A stretch of 51,545 bases of DNA, taken from positions 1 to 51,545 of the forward strand of contig NZ_AUGQ01000017.1 in NCBI RefSeq assembly GCF_000422745.1. The letters run 5' to 3'. Under the pieces are notes generated by a model. It saw nothing but the letters and a program-made list of their open reading frames with translations. It was not told where the DNA came from and did no database searches. Both the position numbers and the translations under genes were made by a program. The stretch is from Microbacterium gubbeenense DSM 15944. Lineage in GTDB: Bacteria; Actinomycetota; Actinomycetes; Actinomycetales; Microbacteriaceae. Below are positions 16,019-24,825 of the stretch, piece by piece (within the stretch, counting starts at the first letter, position 1; the number at the start of each line of letters is the position of its first letter).

Positions 16019-17296
16019 ATGAGAAGGACGCGCATTCTGACGGCGGCCGCGGGCATCGCGGCAGCGAGCATGGCACTGGCTGGCTGCTCCGGCGGCGATT
16101 CCGGCGGCGGATCCGACGGAGATCCCGGCGGCGAGGTCGAGGTATTCACCTGGTGGGCCGCGGGCACGGAGAAGGCGGGCCTCGACGCGCTCGTCGAGGT
16201 CTTCAACGAGCAGAATCCTGACGTCGAATTCATCAATGGCGCCGTCGCGGGCGGCGCGGGATCGGCGGCCAAGGACCTGCTGCAGTCGCGCCTGCAGGCG
16301 GGGGATCCGCCCGACACGTTCCAGGCGCACGCGGGTGCCGAGCTGCAGGACTACATCGACGCAGCGCAGGTCGAGGACGTTTCTGACCTGTACGAGGAGT
16401 TCGGACTGACCGAGGCGTTCCCGCAGGATCTCCTCGACCGGCTCACGGTCGACGGCGCGATCTACTCCGTGCCGGCGAACATTCACCGCGCGAACGTCGT
16501 GTGGGCGAACCCGGGCGTGCTCGAAGAAGCGGGACTCGACCCCGAGGCCGAGTACGCGTCGATCGACGACTGGATCGAGGCGATGGAAGCCGTGAAGGAG
16601 ACGGGTAAGACGCCGCTGTCGGTCGCCACGACGTGGACGCAGGTGAACCTGCTCGAGACGGTGCTCCTCGCCGACCTCGGCGCCGAGGGGTACGAAGGGC
16701 TGTGGACGGGAGACACTGATTGGACGGGCTCGGACGTGACCGACTCGCTCGAGCACTTCGAGACCCTCATGAGCTTCACGAACACCGACCGTGATGGGCT
16801 CGACTGGCCGGACGCGACGCAGCAGATCATCGATGGTCAGGCGGCGTTCAACGTCATGGGCGACTGGGCGGAGGCTTCGTTTGCGGAGGCCGGGTTCGAG
16901 GCACCGACGGATTACGTCTACTTCCCGGTTCCTGGAACCGACGGTGTGTTCGACTTCCTCGCCGACAGCTTCACGCTGCCGGTCGGCGCCCCGCACCCCG
17001 ACGGCGTCAAGGCCTGGCTGGAGACGGTCGGATCCGCCGACGGTCAGACCGCGTTCAACCAGGCGAAGGGATCCATCCCCGCGCGCACTGATGCGGACAC
17101 GAGCGAGTTCGGCGCGTACCAACAGACGGCGATCACGTCGTTCGCGGAGGACACGATCGTGTCGTCGCTCGCGCACGGCGCGGCAACGCCGGTCGCGACG
17201 CTGAACAAGATGACCGACGCGACGAGCAAGTTCACCACGGGGGCGAGCGATCTCGCGACGTTCCAGGAAGAGCTCGCGGCGGCCGTCGGCGAGTGA
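16019..17296 (+). CDS. Sugar ABC transporter substrate-binding lipoprotein
   Basis: This is a 425-residue family 1 extracellular solute-binding protein. The signal peptide ends in lipobox MALAGC (cysteine at ~23), followed by a Gly/Ser/Asp linker and the two-lobe fold. The text GDPPDTFQAHAGAELQDYI, YSVPANIHRANVVWANPGVL, AAFNVMGDWAEASF and the C-terminal TLNKMTDATSKFTTG region resemble glucose/mannose-binding proteins of the GtsA type. It captures sugar outside the cell and delivers it to the two permeases downstream. A strong hairpin follows the gene, which would keep its transcript more abundant than that of the permeases. Glucose specificity is a guess from family resemblance. Confidence 0.85.
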   Translation: MRRTRILTAAAGIAAASMALAGCSGGDSGGGSDGDPGGEVEVFTWWAAGTEKAGLDALVEVFNEQNPDVEFINGAVAGGAGSAAKDLLQSRLQAGDPPDTFQAHAGAELQDYIDAAQVEDVSDLYEEFGLTEAFPQDLLDRLTVDGAIYSVPANIHRANVVWANPGVLEEAGLDPEAEYASIDDWIEAMEAVKETGKTPLSVATTWTQVNLLETVLLADLGAEGYEGLWTGDTDWTGSDVTDSLEHFETLMSFTNTDRDGLDWPDATQQIIDGQAAFNVMGDWAEASFAEAGFEAPTDYVYFPVPGTDGVFDFLADSFTLPVGAPHPDGVKAWLETVGSADGQTAFNQAKGSIPARTDADTSEFGAYQQTAITSFAEDTIVSSLAHGAATPVATLNKMTDATSKFTTGASDLATFQEELAAAVGE

Positions 17297-17303
17297 CCCG
17301 TTC

Positions 17304-17337
17304 GGCGCACCCGGGGCCGAACGGCCCCGGGTGCGCC
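17304..17337 (+). terminator. Intra-operon hairpin between binding protein and permease
   Basis: A perfect 15-bp stem, GGCGCACCCGGGGCC (17304-17318) with GGCCCCGGGTGCGCC (17323-17337), encloses a GAAC loop. It lies between the binding-protein stop and the permease start and probably attenuates transcription or protects the upstream mRNA. Confidence 0.75.
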
Positions 17338-17359
17338 GCGGAGCAGGAAGGACCATCGC

Positions 17360-18262
17360 ATGAATGGCATCCGCAAGATCTGGCCGCCGATTCTGCTGCT
17401 CGCGCCGTCGCTCATCGTGCTGGGCGTCTTCGTCTATGGCCTCATCGCCGCGAACTTCACCACCTCGATCACCGATAACCACACGGCGGCACAGGCGACA
17501 GGCCAGCAGCCGACGGCGTTCGTCGGTCTCGACAACTATGTCGCGCTGCTCGCCACCGACGACTTCCAGCATTCGCTCCTGAACCTGCTGTTGTTCACCG
17601 GGGTGTTCCTCGTCGGCGCCATGGTGATGGGGTTCATGTGGGCGTGGATCCTCGAACGTCCCGCGCGGGGAGAGGGGCTGTTCCGCGCGATCTACCTGTT
17701 CCCGATGGCGGTGTCGTTCGTGGCGAGTGGTGTCGTGTGGCGCTGGCTGCTCAACAGCAACCAGGGCGAGAACGCCTCGGGCCTGAACCGGCTGTTCCAG
17801 ATGGTCGGGCTCGATGTGCTGCAGAACAACTGGTGGAACAACATCACGTTCGGCATCGTCGCGATCGCCCTCCCGGCGATCTGGCAGCTGTCGGGCTACG
17901 TCATGGCGCTGTTCCTCGCGGGGTTCCGCGGCATTCCCGACGAGCTGCGCGAGGCCGCCCGGATGGACGGCGCGTCCGAGTGGCAGCTGTATCGGTACGT
18001 GCTGTTCCCGCAGCTCGCGCCGATCGCCCTGTCGGCCCTCGTGATCATCGGGCACATGTCGCTGAAGTCGTTCGACCTGATCATGTCGATCTCGAAGGCA
18101 GCGAACTATCAGACGAAGGTGCCGGCGGTCGACATGTTCGTCTTCAAGAGCAGTTTCGACTACGCGAACTCCGCTGCCGTCGGAATGGTCCTGCTCGTCA
18201 TCGTGGCGGTCGTCATCATCCCCTACCTCTGGTGGACGAACCGGAAGGAGAACACGCGATGA
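17360..18262 (+). CDS. Sugar ABC transporter permease (MalF-like)
   Basis: This 300-residue integral membrane protein has six predicted helices. The binding-protein-dependent transport signature (EAA loop) reads ELREAARMDGASEWQLYRYVLFPQLAP at ~195, the contact site for the shared ATPase. The ATG at 17360 follows AGGAAGGA, and the 3' end overlaps the next permease by four bases (ATGA), indicating translational coupling. No ATP-binding subunit is encoded in the operon. A MsiK-type general ATPase encoded elsewhere is the usual solution in actinobacteria. Confidence 0.88.
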   Translation: MNGIRKIWPPILLLAPSLIVLGVFVYGLIAANFTTSITDNHTAAQATGQQPTAFVGLDNYVALLATDDFQHSLLNLLLFTGVFLVGAMVMGFMWAWILERPARGEGLFRAIYLFPMAVSFVASGVVWRWLLNSNQGENASGLNRLFQMVGLDVLQNNWWNNITFGIVAIALPAIWQLSGYVMALFLAGFRGIPDELREAARMDGASEWQLYRYVLFPQLAPIALSALVIIGHMSLKSFDLIMSISKAANYQTKVPAVDMFVFKSSFDYANSAAVGMVLLVIVAVVIIPYLWWTNRKENTR

Positions 18263-19149
18263 GCACCACTGCCCTCCTCACGACATCCGGATCCGCTCCG
18301 CCCCCGAGCACCGTGGGGCGCGCGGCGTCGAGCCGCGCGACCTGGCGCACGATTCGGTACGTCATCGCGATCTTCTTCGTGATCATCGTCCTGATTCCCG
18401 TCTACGTGCTGCTCGTGACCAGTTTCAAGGCGCCGGGCGACGCCGCGCCGACCCGGGCCTGGGCGCTGCCGCAAGACTGGACGCTCGACAACTGGAAGAC
18501 GGCGTGGGCGACGCTGTGGCCGGCCATCCTCCGCTCGTTCCAGATGGTCATCCCCGCGGCGATCATCTCGTCCGTGCTCGGATCCCTCAACGGGTTCGTG
18601 CTGGCGCGCTGGTCGTTCCGCGGTGCGAACATCGTCTTCGCCTGCATCCTCTTCGGGATGTTCATCCCGTACCAGGCGGTGATGATTCCGCTCACGCAGC
18701 TCATGATCGGCGCGGGCGTGCCGAGCGGTGTGCCGTCGCTGATTTTGTTGCACGTCGTCTACGGCATCCCCATCACGACACTGATCTTCCGCAACTACTA
18801 CGCGTCGGTTCCGCACGAGCTCGTCGAGGCGGCCCGCGTCGACGGCGCCGGCATGCTGCGCACGTACTGGTCGGTGATCCTGCCGATCTCGATCCCGAGC
18901 TTCGTCGTGGTGCTCATCTGGCAGTTCACGAACGCGTGGAACGACTACCTCTTCGCGGTGTTCTTCGCCTCGAGCCAGAACGGGCCCGTCACCCTCGCCC
19001 TGAACAACCTCGCGAACGGTGCGATGCTGCAGAACTACGGCGTCTCGATGGCGGGCGCGCTCCTGGCGTCGATGCCGCCGCTGATCGTCTACATCCTGCT
19101 GGGCAAGTACTTCGTCGGGGGCCTGATGTCCGGATCCGTGAAGGGCTGA
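18259..19149 (+). CDS. Sugar ABC transporter permease (MalG-like)
   Basis: This 296-residue membrane protein has a ~35-residue hydrophilic N-terminus, six helices and an EAA loop, ELVEAARVDGAGMLRTYWSVILPISIPS. It forms the translocation channel with the preceding MalF-like permease. The start is fixed by the ATGA overlap at 18259-18262 and by GGAAGGAG upstream. The gene ends nine bases from the convergent DeoR-type regulator, closing the operon. Confidence 0.88.
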   Translation: MSTTALLTTSGSAPPPSTVGRAASSRATWRTIRYVIAIFFVIIVLIPVYVLLVTSFKAPGDAAPTRAWALPQDWTLDNWKTAWATLWPAILRSFQMVIPAAIISSVLGSLNGFVLARWSFRGANIVFACILFGMFIPYQAVMIPLTQLMIGAGVPSGVPSLILLHVVYGIPITTLIFRNYYASVPHELVEAARVDGAGMLRTYWSVILPISIPSFVVVLIWQFTNAWNDYLFAVFFASSQNGPVTLALNNLANGAMLQNYGVSMAGALLASMPPLIVYILLGKYFVGGLMSGSVKG

Positions 19150-19157
19150 GGCGAGCG

Positions 19158-19958
19158 TCACACGAGCCGCAGGCCGGCGCCGTGATGCACGATCGACCGC
19201 GCGAGCGACGGTGACAGCCGCTCGCCGGTGACGAACGTCTCGATATCACTCATGGTCGCGAACCGCGCGAAGCTGTGCACGCCGAACTTCGTGTGCTCCG
19301 CGGCCACGATGCGCTTGCGCGAGACCCGCACGGCCATCGACTTGATCGCCGAGACAGCCGGATCCGGCGTCGTGAGCCCCTGCTGCTGCGAGATGCCGTT
19401 CGAGCCGAGCATCGCGACGTCGATCGCGAACCCCGACAGCATGTCGCGGGCCCAATAGTCGACGGTTCCGAGCGTGCGCGCGCGGACGCGGCCGCCGAGC
19501 AGCAGGATCTCGTGGTCGGCCGTTGACGCCAGCTCGACGGCGGCCGGCAGCGACGGGGTCACGATCGTCAGCCGGCGGTCGCGGCGGAGGTGCGCCGCGG
19601 CGAGCAGCGTGGTGCGCCCCTCGTCGATGAACAGCGTCGAATTCTCGTCGAGCCAGTCGTCGACGATCTCGGCAGTCGCCCGCGCGATGCGTCGGCGTTC
19701 GTCCGAATCGCTCGCTTCGCGCAGGGCGAGGCTGGTCTCGTAGCGCGTGGTCTCGACCGGATACACCATGCCGTACCCGCGTCGGATGGATCCCTCCGCC
19801 TCGAGCTTTCGTAGGTCGCGCCGCAGTGCGGCGGCCGGCAGCTCGAGGATCTCCCCCAGCTCGGCAGTGCTGACGCCCCCGCGCTCGCGCGTGAGCGCCA
19901 CGATCCTGCTCTGGCGCTCGGCAGGAGTGCCGCCCTTGCCCTCGGGAGATTCGTTCAC
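19158..19958 (-). CDS. DeoR-family transcriptional regulator
   Basis: This is a 266-residue regulator. The N-terminal DeoR helix-turn-helix (~10-65) reads RQSRIVALTRERGGVSTAELGEILELPAAALRRDLRKLEAEGSIRRGYG. A sugar-phosphate-sensing domain follows, with FIDEGRTTLLAA in the place of the usual D-x-G-S/T-T site, TIVTPSLPAAV, and DVAMLGSNGISQQQGLTTPDP. A GTG start at 19958 is preferred because AGAGGA lies seven bases upstream; the frame extends to 20015. It points away from the polyol operon starting at 20084 and most likely represses it, releasing on a phosphorylated intermediate such as a pentulose phosphate. The inducer is inferred. Confidence 0.85.
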   Translation of the reverse strand: MNESPEGKGGTPAERQSRIVALTRERGGVSTAELGEILELPAAALRRDLRKLEAEGSIRRGYGMVYPVETTRYETSLALREASDSDERRRIARATAEIVDDWLDENSTLFIDEGRTTLLAAAHLRRDRRLTIVTPSLPAAVELASTADHEILLLGGRVRARTLGTVDYWARDMLSGFAIDVAMLGSNGISQQQGLTTPDPAVSAIKSMAVRVSRKRIVAAEHTKFGVHSFARFATMSDIETFVTGERLSPSLARSIVHHGAGLRLV

Positions 19959-19973
19959 GGGATCCTCTCGGTA

Positions 19974-20028
19974 GAACGTTCGCCAAACGTACACGATTGA
20001 CGAGGAAGCGTCCATGCTCCTGAACGTT
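19974..20028. promoter_or_regulatory. Candidate operator repeats for the DeoR regulator
   Basis: GAACGTTC at 19974-19981 is palindromic, and GAACGTT recurs at 20022-20028, 48 bases away, between the divergent regulator and binding-protein genes. An intermediate AAACGT (19985-19990) may be a third half-site. Assignment to the neighbouring DeoR protein is by position only. Confidence 0.45.
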
Positions 20029-20083
20029 TCAGTGCCCTATCGTGAGGAGCGTGTTCACAACGGTGGGACAACGAGAGAAGGAA

Positions 20084-21460
20084 ATGATGACGTTCACAAC
20101 TCGGATGGGAAGCACCAGCCGCCGCGTTGTCGCAGCGGTCGGCATCGCGGCGGGAGCTTCCATGGTTCTCGCGTCGTGCAGCGGCGCGGGCGGCTCGGGC
20201 GGCGGATCAGGCGACACGGTCGAGCTCACGCTCGCCACCGTCAACAACCCGCAGATGAAAGACATGGAGGAGCTGGTCTCGCACTTCGAGGACGAGCACC
20301 CGGGCATCAAGGTCAACTTCATCCAGATGGAGGAGAACGACCTGCGTGATGCCGTGACGAAGGACGTCGCGTCGAAGGGCGGCCAGTACGACATCGTCAC
20401 GGTCGGCTCGTACGAGGTGCCGATCTGGGCGCAGAACGGATGGCTCCGCGACCTGACGGATGACCTCGCGGCCGATGAGTCGTACGACATCGACGACCTG
20501 TTCGGCCCGGTGCGCGACGCGCTGACGGTCGACGATTCGCTGTACGCGGCTCCGTTCTACGGCGAGTCATCGATGCTCTACTACAACACCGAGATTCTCG
20601 ACGCGGCCGGTCTCACGGTGCCGGAGCACCCGACCTGGCAGGAAGTCGCCGACATGGCGCGCCAGGTCGACTCCGACGACGTGACCGGGATCTGCCTGCG
20701 CGGCAAGCCGGGCTGGGGCGAGCTGTTCGCGCCGCTGACGACGGTTGTGCAGACCTTCGGCGGCAACTGGTATGACGCAGACTGGAACGCGCAGGTCGAT
20801 TCGCCCGAGTTCTCCGAGGCGGTGCAGTTCTATATCGATCTCGTGAACGACGCGGGCGAAGCGGATCCGGTCTCGACGGGCTTCACCGAATGCCTCAACG
20901 ACTTCAGTCAGGGCAAGACGGCGTTCTGGCTCGATGCGACGGTGGGCGCCAGCACGCTCGAGGACACCGAGTCCTCGGCGGTTGCGGGCAAGATCGGCTA
21001 CGCGCACGCACCCGTCGTCGAGACCGACGAGTCGGGCTGGCTGTTTGCGTGGAACCTTGCAATTCCGGAGACCACGGAGAACTACGACGAGGCGCTCGAG
21101 TTCGTCTCGTGGGCGACCAGCGAGGAATACCACCAGCTCGTCGGCGAGGAGCTCGGCTGGACCCGGGTGCCGCCGGGTGCGCGCGAGTCGACGTACGAGA
21201 TCCCCGAGTACAAGGAAGCCGCGGCAGCGTTCGCGCCGATCACGTACGACATCATGACGTCGATCAACCCGGAGCAGCCGGGCCTCGAGCCGCAGCCCTG
21301 GGTCGGGATCCAGTACGTCACGATCCCCGAGTTCCAGGACGTCGGCAATCAGATCTCCCAGCAGATCGCGGACGTGTTCGCCGGACGCAGCGAGCTCTCT
21401 TCCGTGCTCGAGAGCGGGCAGAAGCTCGCACAAGAGGCGGGCGACGCGCAGACGCAGTAG
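20084..21460 (+). CDS. Polyol/sugar ABC transporter substrate-binding lipoprotein
   Basis: This is a 458-residue family 1 solute-binding protein. The signal peptide has lipobox VLASC (cysteine ~29). The body includes QYDIVTVGSYEVPIWAQNGWLRDLTDDL, LYAAPFYGESSMLYYNTEIL and GKTAFWLDATVGAS, features of the sorbitol/mannitol-binding SmoE group. The ATG at 20084 (or the next codon at 20087) follows AGAGAAGGAA. It opens an operon with two permeases and a mannitol-dehydrogenase-family enzyme, which supports a sugar alcohol as ligand. An intergenic hairpin at 21483-21517 separates it from the permeases. Confidence 0.87.
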   Translation: MMTFTTRMGSTSRRVVAAVGIAAGASMVLASCSGAGGSGGGSGDTVELTLATVNNPQMKDMEELVSHFEDEHPGIKVNFIQMEENDLRDAVTKDVASKGGQYDIVTVGSYEVPIWAQNGWLRDLTDDLAADESYDIDDLFGPVRDALTVDDSLYAAPFYGESSMLYYNTEILDAAGLTVPEHPTWQEVADMARQVDSDDVTGICLRGKPGWGELFAPLTTVVQTFGGNWYDADWNAQVDSPEFSEAVQFYIDLVNDAGEADPVSTGFTECLNDFSQGKTAFWLDATVGASTLEDTESSAVAGKIGYAHAPVVETDESGWLFAWNLAIPETTENYDEALEFVSWATSEEYHQLVGEELGWTRVPPGARESTYEIPEYKEAAAAFAPITYDIMTSINPEQPGLEPQPWVGIQYVTIPEFQDVGNQISQQIADVFAGRSELSSVLESGQKLAQEAGDAQTQ

Positions 21461-21482
21461 CCGCCTGATCATCCCCGCTGAA

Positions 21483-21517
21483 CGCCCCGGTCGCCGCCTC
21501 AGAGCGCGACCGGGGCG
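21483..21517 (+). terminator. Intra-operon hairpin after the polyol-binding protein
   Basis: Twelve-bp arms, CGCCCCGGTCGC (21483-21494) and GCGACCGGGGCG (21506-21517), surround an 11-base loop. It occupies the same operon position as the hairpin at 17304-17337 and probably has the same attenuating role. Confidence 0.7.
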
Positions 21518-21533
21518 CCGAGAAGGAGAACCG

Positions 21534-22478
21534 ATGTCCGTCACCACCACCCTCCCCGAGGTGCGCGGGGCCGAGCGGGCGCCACGTCGCGCTCCGGCCG
21601 GCACCCGGTCGCGATTGCGCGTGCCGCGGGCCCTGCTCTGGCCCGCGCTGATCACCGCGATCGTGCTCACGCAGATCCCGTTCCTGCTGACGATCTACTA
21701 CTCGCTGCAGAGCTGGAACCTCCTGCGCCCCGGCGACGTGTCGTTCGTCGGCTTCGCCAACTACGCGAAGGTGTTCGGGGGCGGCGCGTTCGCGTCGTCG
21801 CTGTGGGCGACGATCCTCATCACCGGCGGATCCGTTCTGCTGTCCCTGTTGCTCGGCCTGATGTTCGCGGTGCTGCTCGACCGCAAGTTCATCGGCCAGA
21901 GCGTCGCACGCACGCTGCTGATCACCCCGTTCCTCGTGATGCCGGCCGCGGCCGCCCTCATCTGGAAGTGGTCGATCCTCGACGCCTCCTCGGGGCTCGC
22001 GAACTGGGTGCTCGGCCTCGTCGGCCTGCCGCCCGTCGCGTGGAACACCGACGTGCCGATCTGGACGATCATCATCGTGCTGACGTGGCAGTACACGCCG
22101 TTCATGATGCTGATCCTGCTCGCGGGGCTGCAGTCGCAGAGCCGCGAGGTGCTCGAGGCCTCCGCCGTCGACGGCGCGGGCGCGGTGCGCACCTTCACCC
22201 TCATCACGCTGCCGCACCTGCGGCAGTACACCGAGATCGCCGTGATCCTCGCGACGATCCTGCTGCTGCAGGCGTTCGATCCGATCGCCATCATGACGCG
22301 CGGCACGGGAGGAACGAAGACCCTGTCGTACCTGCTCTACGAGCGCGCGTTCGTCGGCCTCGAGGTCGGCGAGGCGGCGGCGTACGGCGTCATCACGGTG
22401 ATCATCACGATCGCGTTCGCGCTCGTCGCGCTGCGCACCCTGTTCAAAGTCTTCTCCTCCGAAGGGATCACGCGATGA
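21534..22478 (+). CDS. Polyol ABC transporter permease (SmoF-like)
   Basis: This 314-residue membrane protein has a ~35-residue hydrophilic N-terminus and six helices. The EAA loop, VLEASAVDGAGAVRTFTLITLPHLRQ, lies near residue 205. The ATG at 21534 follows GAGAAGGAGAA. It overlaps the next permease by the ATGA at 22475-22478. LLQAFDPIAIMTRGTGGTKTLSYLLYERAF near the C-terminus is typical of MalF-type permeases for polyols. Confidence 0.88.
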   Translation: MSVTTTLPEVRGAERAPRRAPAGTRSRLRVPRALLWPALITAIVLTQIPFLLTIYYSLQSWNLLRPGDVSFVGFANYAKVFGGGAFASSLWATILITGGSVLLSLLLGLMFAVLLDRKFIGQSVARTLLITPFLVMPAAAALIWKWSILDASSGLANWVLGLVGLPPVAWNTDVPIWTIIIVLTWQYTPFMMLILLAGLQSQSREVLEASAVDGAGAVRTFTLITLPHLRQYTEIAVILATILLLQAFDPIAIMTRGTGGTKTLSYLLYERAFVGLEVGEAAAYGVITVIITIAFALVALRTLFKVFSSEGITR

Positions 22479-23317
22479 GCGATTTCGCCCGACGTCGCCC
22501 GATGGCGGCGCGCACCCGAGGCGTGCTGGTCACGGCGCTCACGTGGATCCTCGTGCTGGTGTTCTTCTTCCCCGTCGCGTGGATGGTGTTCACGGCGTTC
22601 AAGCCGGAGAACGTGGCGGCGACCTCGCCGCCGACCTTCATCTTCGAGTTCACGACGGAGCAGTTCTCGAAGGTCTTCAGCCGCGACATGATCCCGTACC
22701 TGATCAACTCGCTCACGGCGAGCGTCACATCGACGCTCATCGTGCTCGCGCTGGCGATCCCGGCGGCGTACGCCCTGAGCGTTCGCCCGATCGTCAAGGT
22801 GCGCGACGCGCTGTTCTTCTTCATCTCGACGAAGTTCATGCCGCTCGCCGCGTCGATCATCCCCGTGTACCTGGTGCTGCAGGCCCTCGGCCTGCTCGAC
22901 AACATCAGCGCGCTCTCGATTCTGTACGTCGGCATCAACCTGCCGATCGCCGTCTGGATGATGCGCTCGTTCCTCGCGGAGGTGCCGCGCGAGGTCATCG
23001 AGGCGGCGCAGCTCGACGGCGCGAGGCTGCGTACAGAGATGTTCCGAGTCGTGCTGCCGATGGTGATGCCGGGCGTCGCCGCGGCCGGACTCATCTGCTT
23101 CATCTTCGCGTGGAACGAGTTCTTCCTCGCGAACCTGCTCACGGCGAACGTCGCGCGCACCACGCCGCCGTTCCTGACGAGCTTCGTCGACGGCCGAGGC
23201 CAGTTCCTCGCCGTGCTGTCGGCGGCATCCACGATCGCGATCCTCCCCGTCGTCGCGGCGGGCTGGATCGCACAGAAGCAGCTCGTGCGCGGGCTCGCGA
23301 TGGGAGCGATCAAATGA
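22475..23317 (+). CDS. Polyol ABC transporter permease (SmoG-like)
   Basis: This is a 280-residue MalG-type permease with six helices. The EAA loop is VIEAAQLDGARLRTEMFRVVLPMVMPG. The start is set by the ATGA overlap with the upstream permease and GAAGGGAT before it. The stop overlaps the dehydrogenase start (ATGA at 23314-23317), so import and first catabolic step are translationally linked. Confidence 0.9.
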   Translation: MSDFARRRPMAARTRGVLVTALTWILVLVFFFPVAWMVFTAFKPENVAATSPPTFIFEFTTEQFSKVFSRDMIPYLINSLTASVTSTLIVLALAIPAAYALSVRPIVKVRDALFFFISTKFMPLAASIIPVYLVLQALGLLDNISALSILYVGINLPIAVWMMRSFLAEVPREVIEAAQLDGARLRTEMFRVVLPMVMPGVAAAGLICFIFAWNEFFLANLLTANVARTTPPFLTSFVDGRGQFLAVLSAASTIAILPVVAAGWIAQKQLVRGLAMGAIK

Positions 23318-24819
23318 CCTTCGACAACGCACAGGCGCGTCCGCTCCGGGGCGCAGCGCTCGGCGACATCGCGGCGGCGGGCCGCGTCGAGGTGCCGACC
23401 TACGACCGGAGCGAGGTCTCCGTCGGCATCGTGCACTTCGGCGTCGGCGGCTTCCACCGCGCGCACCAGGCGGTCGTGATCGACGACCTGCTGGCGAGCG
23501 GATCCGCACGTGAGTGGGGGATCCTCGGGGTCGGCGTCCTGCCCGGGGACGTCGCGATGCGCGACGCGCTCGCGGCGCAGGACGGGCTGTACACGCTCGT
23601 TCGCAAGCACCCCGACGGGCAGCTCGACGCGCGCGTCATCGGCAGCATCGTCGACTATCTTTTCGCGCCGGACGACCCGGAGCGCGTGATCGAGGCGCTC
23701 GCTGATCCGGGCGTGCGCATCGTGTCGCTCACGATCACAGAGGGCGGATACAACTTCGATCAGGTGACCGGGGAGTTCGACTCGTCGGCGCCGGACGTGC
23801 AGGCCGACCTCGCCGCCGGCGCCGCGCCGTCGACGGTGTTCGGGCTCGTCGTCGAGGCGATCGCGCGGCGCCGCGAACGCGGCATCGAGCCGTTCACCGT
23901 GATGTCGTGCGACAACATCCAGGGCAACGGCGACAAGGCGCGCGCCGTCTTCTCGACGTTCGCGGCGCTCAGGGATCCGGACCTCGGGCGCTGGGTGCTC
24001 GAGAACGTGGCCTTCCCCAACTCGATGGTCGATCGGATCACGCCCGTCACGACGGACGAGGACCGCCAGTTGGTCGCGGACGAGTTCGGCATCATCGACG
24101 TGTGGCCCGTCGTCGCCGAGCCGTTCTTCCAGTGGGCGCTCGAGGATCGCTTCCCCGCGGGGCGGCCGCCGTACGACGAGGCGGGCGTGCAGCTCGTCGA
24201 CGACGTCGAGCCGTACGAGCTGATGAAGCTGCGGCTGCTGAACGCGAGCCACCAGGGCCTCGCCTACTTCGGGTATCTGGCGGGGTACCGCTACGCGCAC
24301 GAGGCGACCGACGATCCCGCGATCGCGGCGTTCCTGCGCGACTACATGGACCTCGAGGCGACCCCGACGCTGCACCCGGTGCCGGGCGTCGACCTCGACG
24401 TTTACAAGACGACGCTCATCGAACGGTTCGCGAACCCCGCGATCCGTGACACGCTCGCGCGGCTCTGCGCCGAGTCGAGCGACCGGATCCCGAAATGGCT
24501 GCTGCCCGTCGTGCGCGAGCGGCTCGCCGCGGGCGGCGACGTGCGCCGATCCGCCGCGATCGTCGCCAGCTGGGCGCGGTACGCCGAGGGCATCGACGAA
24601 GCGGGCGAGCCGATCCACATCGTCGACCGGTACGCAGACGAGCTCACGGCGCTCGCGCAGACGCAACGCGACAACCCCGTGGCGTTCATCGGCAATCCGG
24701 CGTTCTTCGGCGACCTCGCCGACGACGAGCGCTTCCGCACAGCGTATCTCGAGGCGCTCGCGTCGTTGTTCGAGCACGGCGCTCTCGCGACCGTGCGCGG
24801 GCTCGTCTCAGAGCGCTGA
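23314..24819 (+). CDS. Mannitol-dehydrogenase-family polyol dehydrogenase (likely D-arabitol or mannitol)
   Basis: This 501-residue NAD(P)-dependent polyol dehydrogenase is of the long-chain mannitol 2-dehydrogenase/fructuronate reductase family. The N-terminal Rossmann part has GVGGFHRAHQAVVIDDLL (~35). The middle has MSCDNIQGNGDKARAVF and AFPNSMVDRITPVT. The catalytic Lys-Asn-His set lies in LMKLRLLNASHQGLAYFG (~300). It would oxidise an imported polyol to a ketose. A xylulokinase encoded convergently six bases away suggests D-xylulose as product and therefore D-arabitol as substrate. Mannitol to fructose is the main alternative. Confidence 0.88.
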   Translation: MTFDNAQARPLRGAALGDIAAAGRVEVPTYDRSEVSVGIVHFGVGGFHRAHQAVVIDDLLASGSAREWGILGVGVLPGDVAMRDALAAQDGLYTLVRKHPDGQLDARVIGSIVDYLFAPDDPERVIEALADPGVRIVSLTITEGGYNFDQVTGEFDSSAPDVQADLAAGAAPSTVFGLVVEAIARRRERGIEPFTVMSCDNIQGNGDKARAVFSTFAALRDPDLGRWVLENVAFPNSMVDRITPVTTDEDRQLVADEFGIIDVWPVVAEPFFQWALEDRFPAGRPPYDEAGVQLVDDVEPYELMKLRLLNASHQGLAYFGYLAGYRYAHEATDDPAIAAFLRDYMDLEATPTLHPVPGVDLDVYKTTLIERFANPAIRDTLARLCAESSDRIPKWLLPVVRERLAAGGDVRRSAAIVASWARYAEGIDEAGEPIHIVDRYADELTALAQTQRDNPVAFIGNPAFFGDLADDERFRTAYLEALASLFEHGALATVRGLVSER

Positions 24820-24825
24820 CGCGGG

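Noticed and set aside
15878..18055. A 725-codon minus-strand frame
   Set aside because: It lies opposite the binding-protein and permease genes and shows no family motif, only Arg/His/Asp-rich mirror composition.
22468..24777. A 769-codon minus-strand frame across the polyol permease and dehydrogenase
   Set aside because: It is antisense to two coupled genes with clear motifs; its composition is that of a mirror frame.
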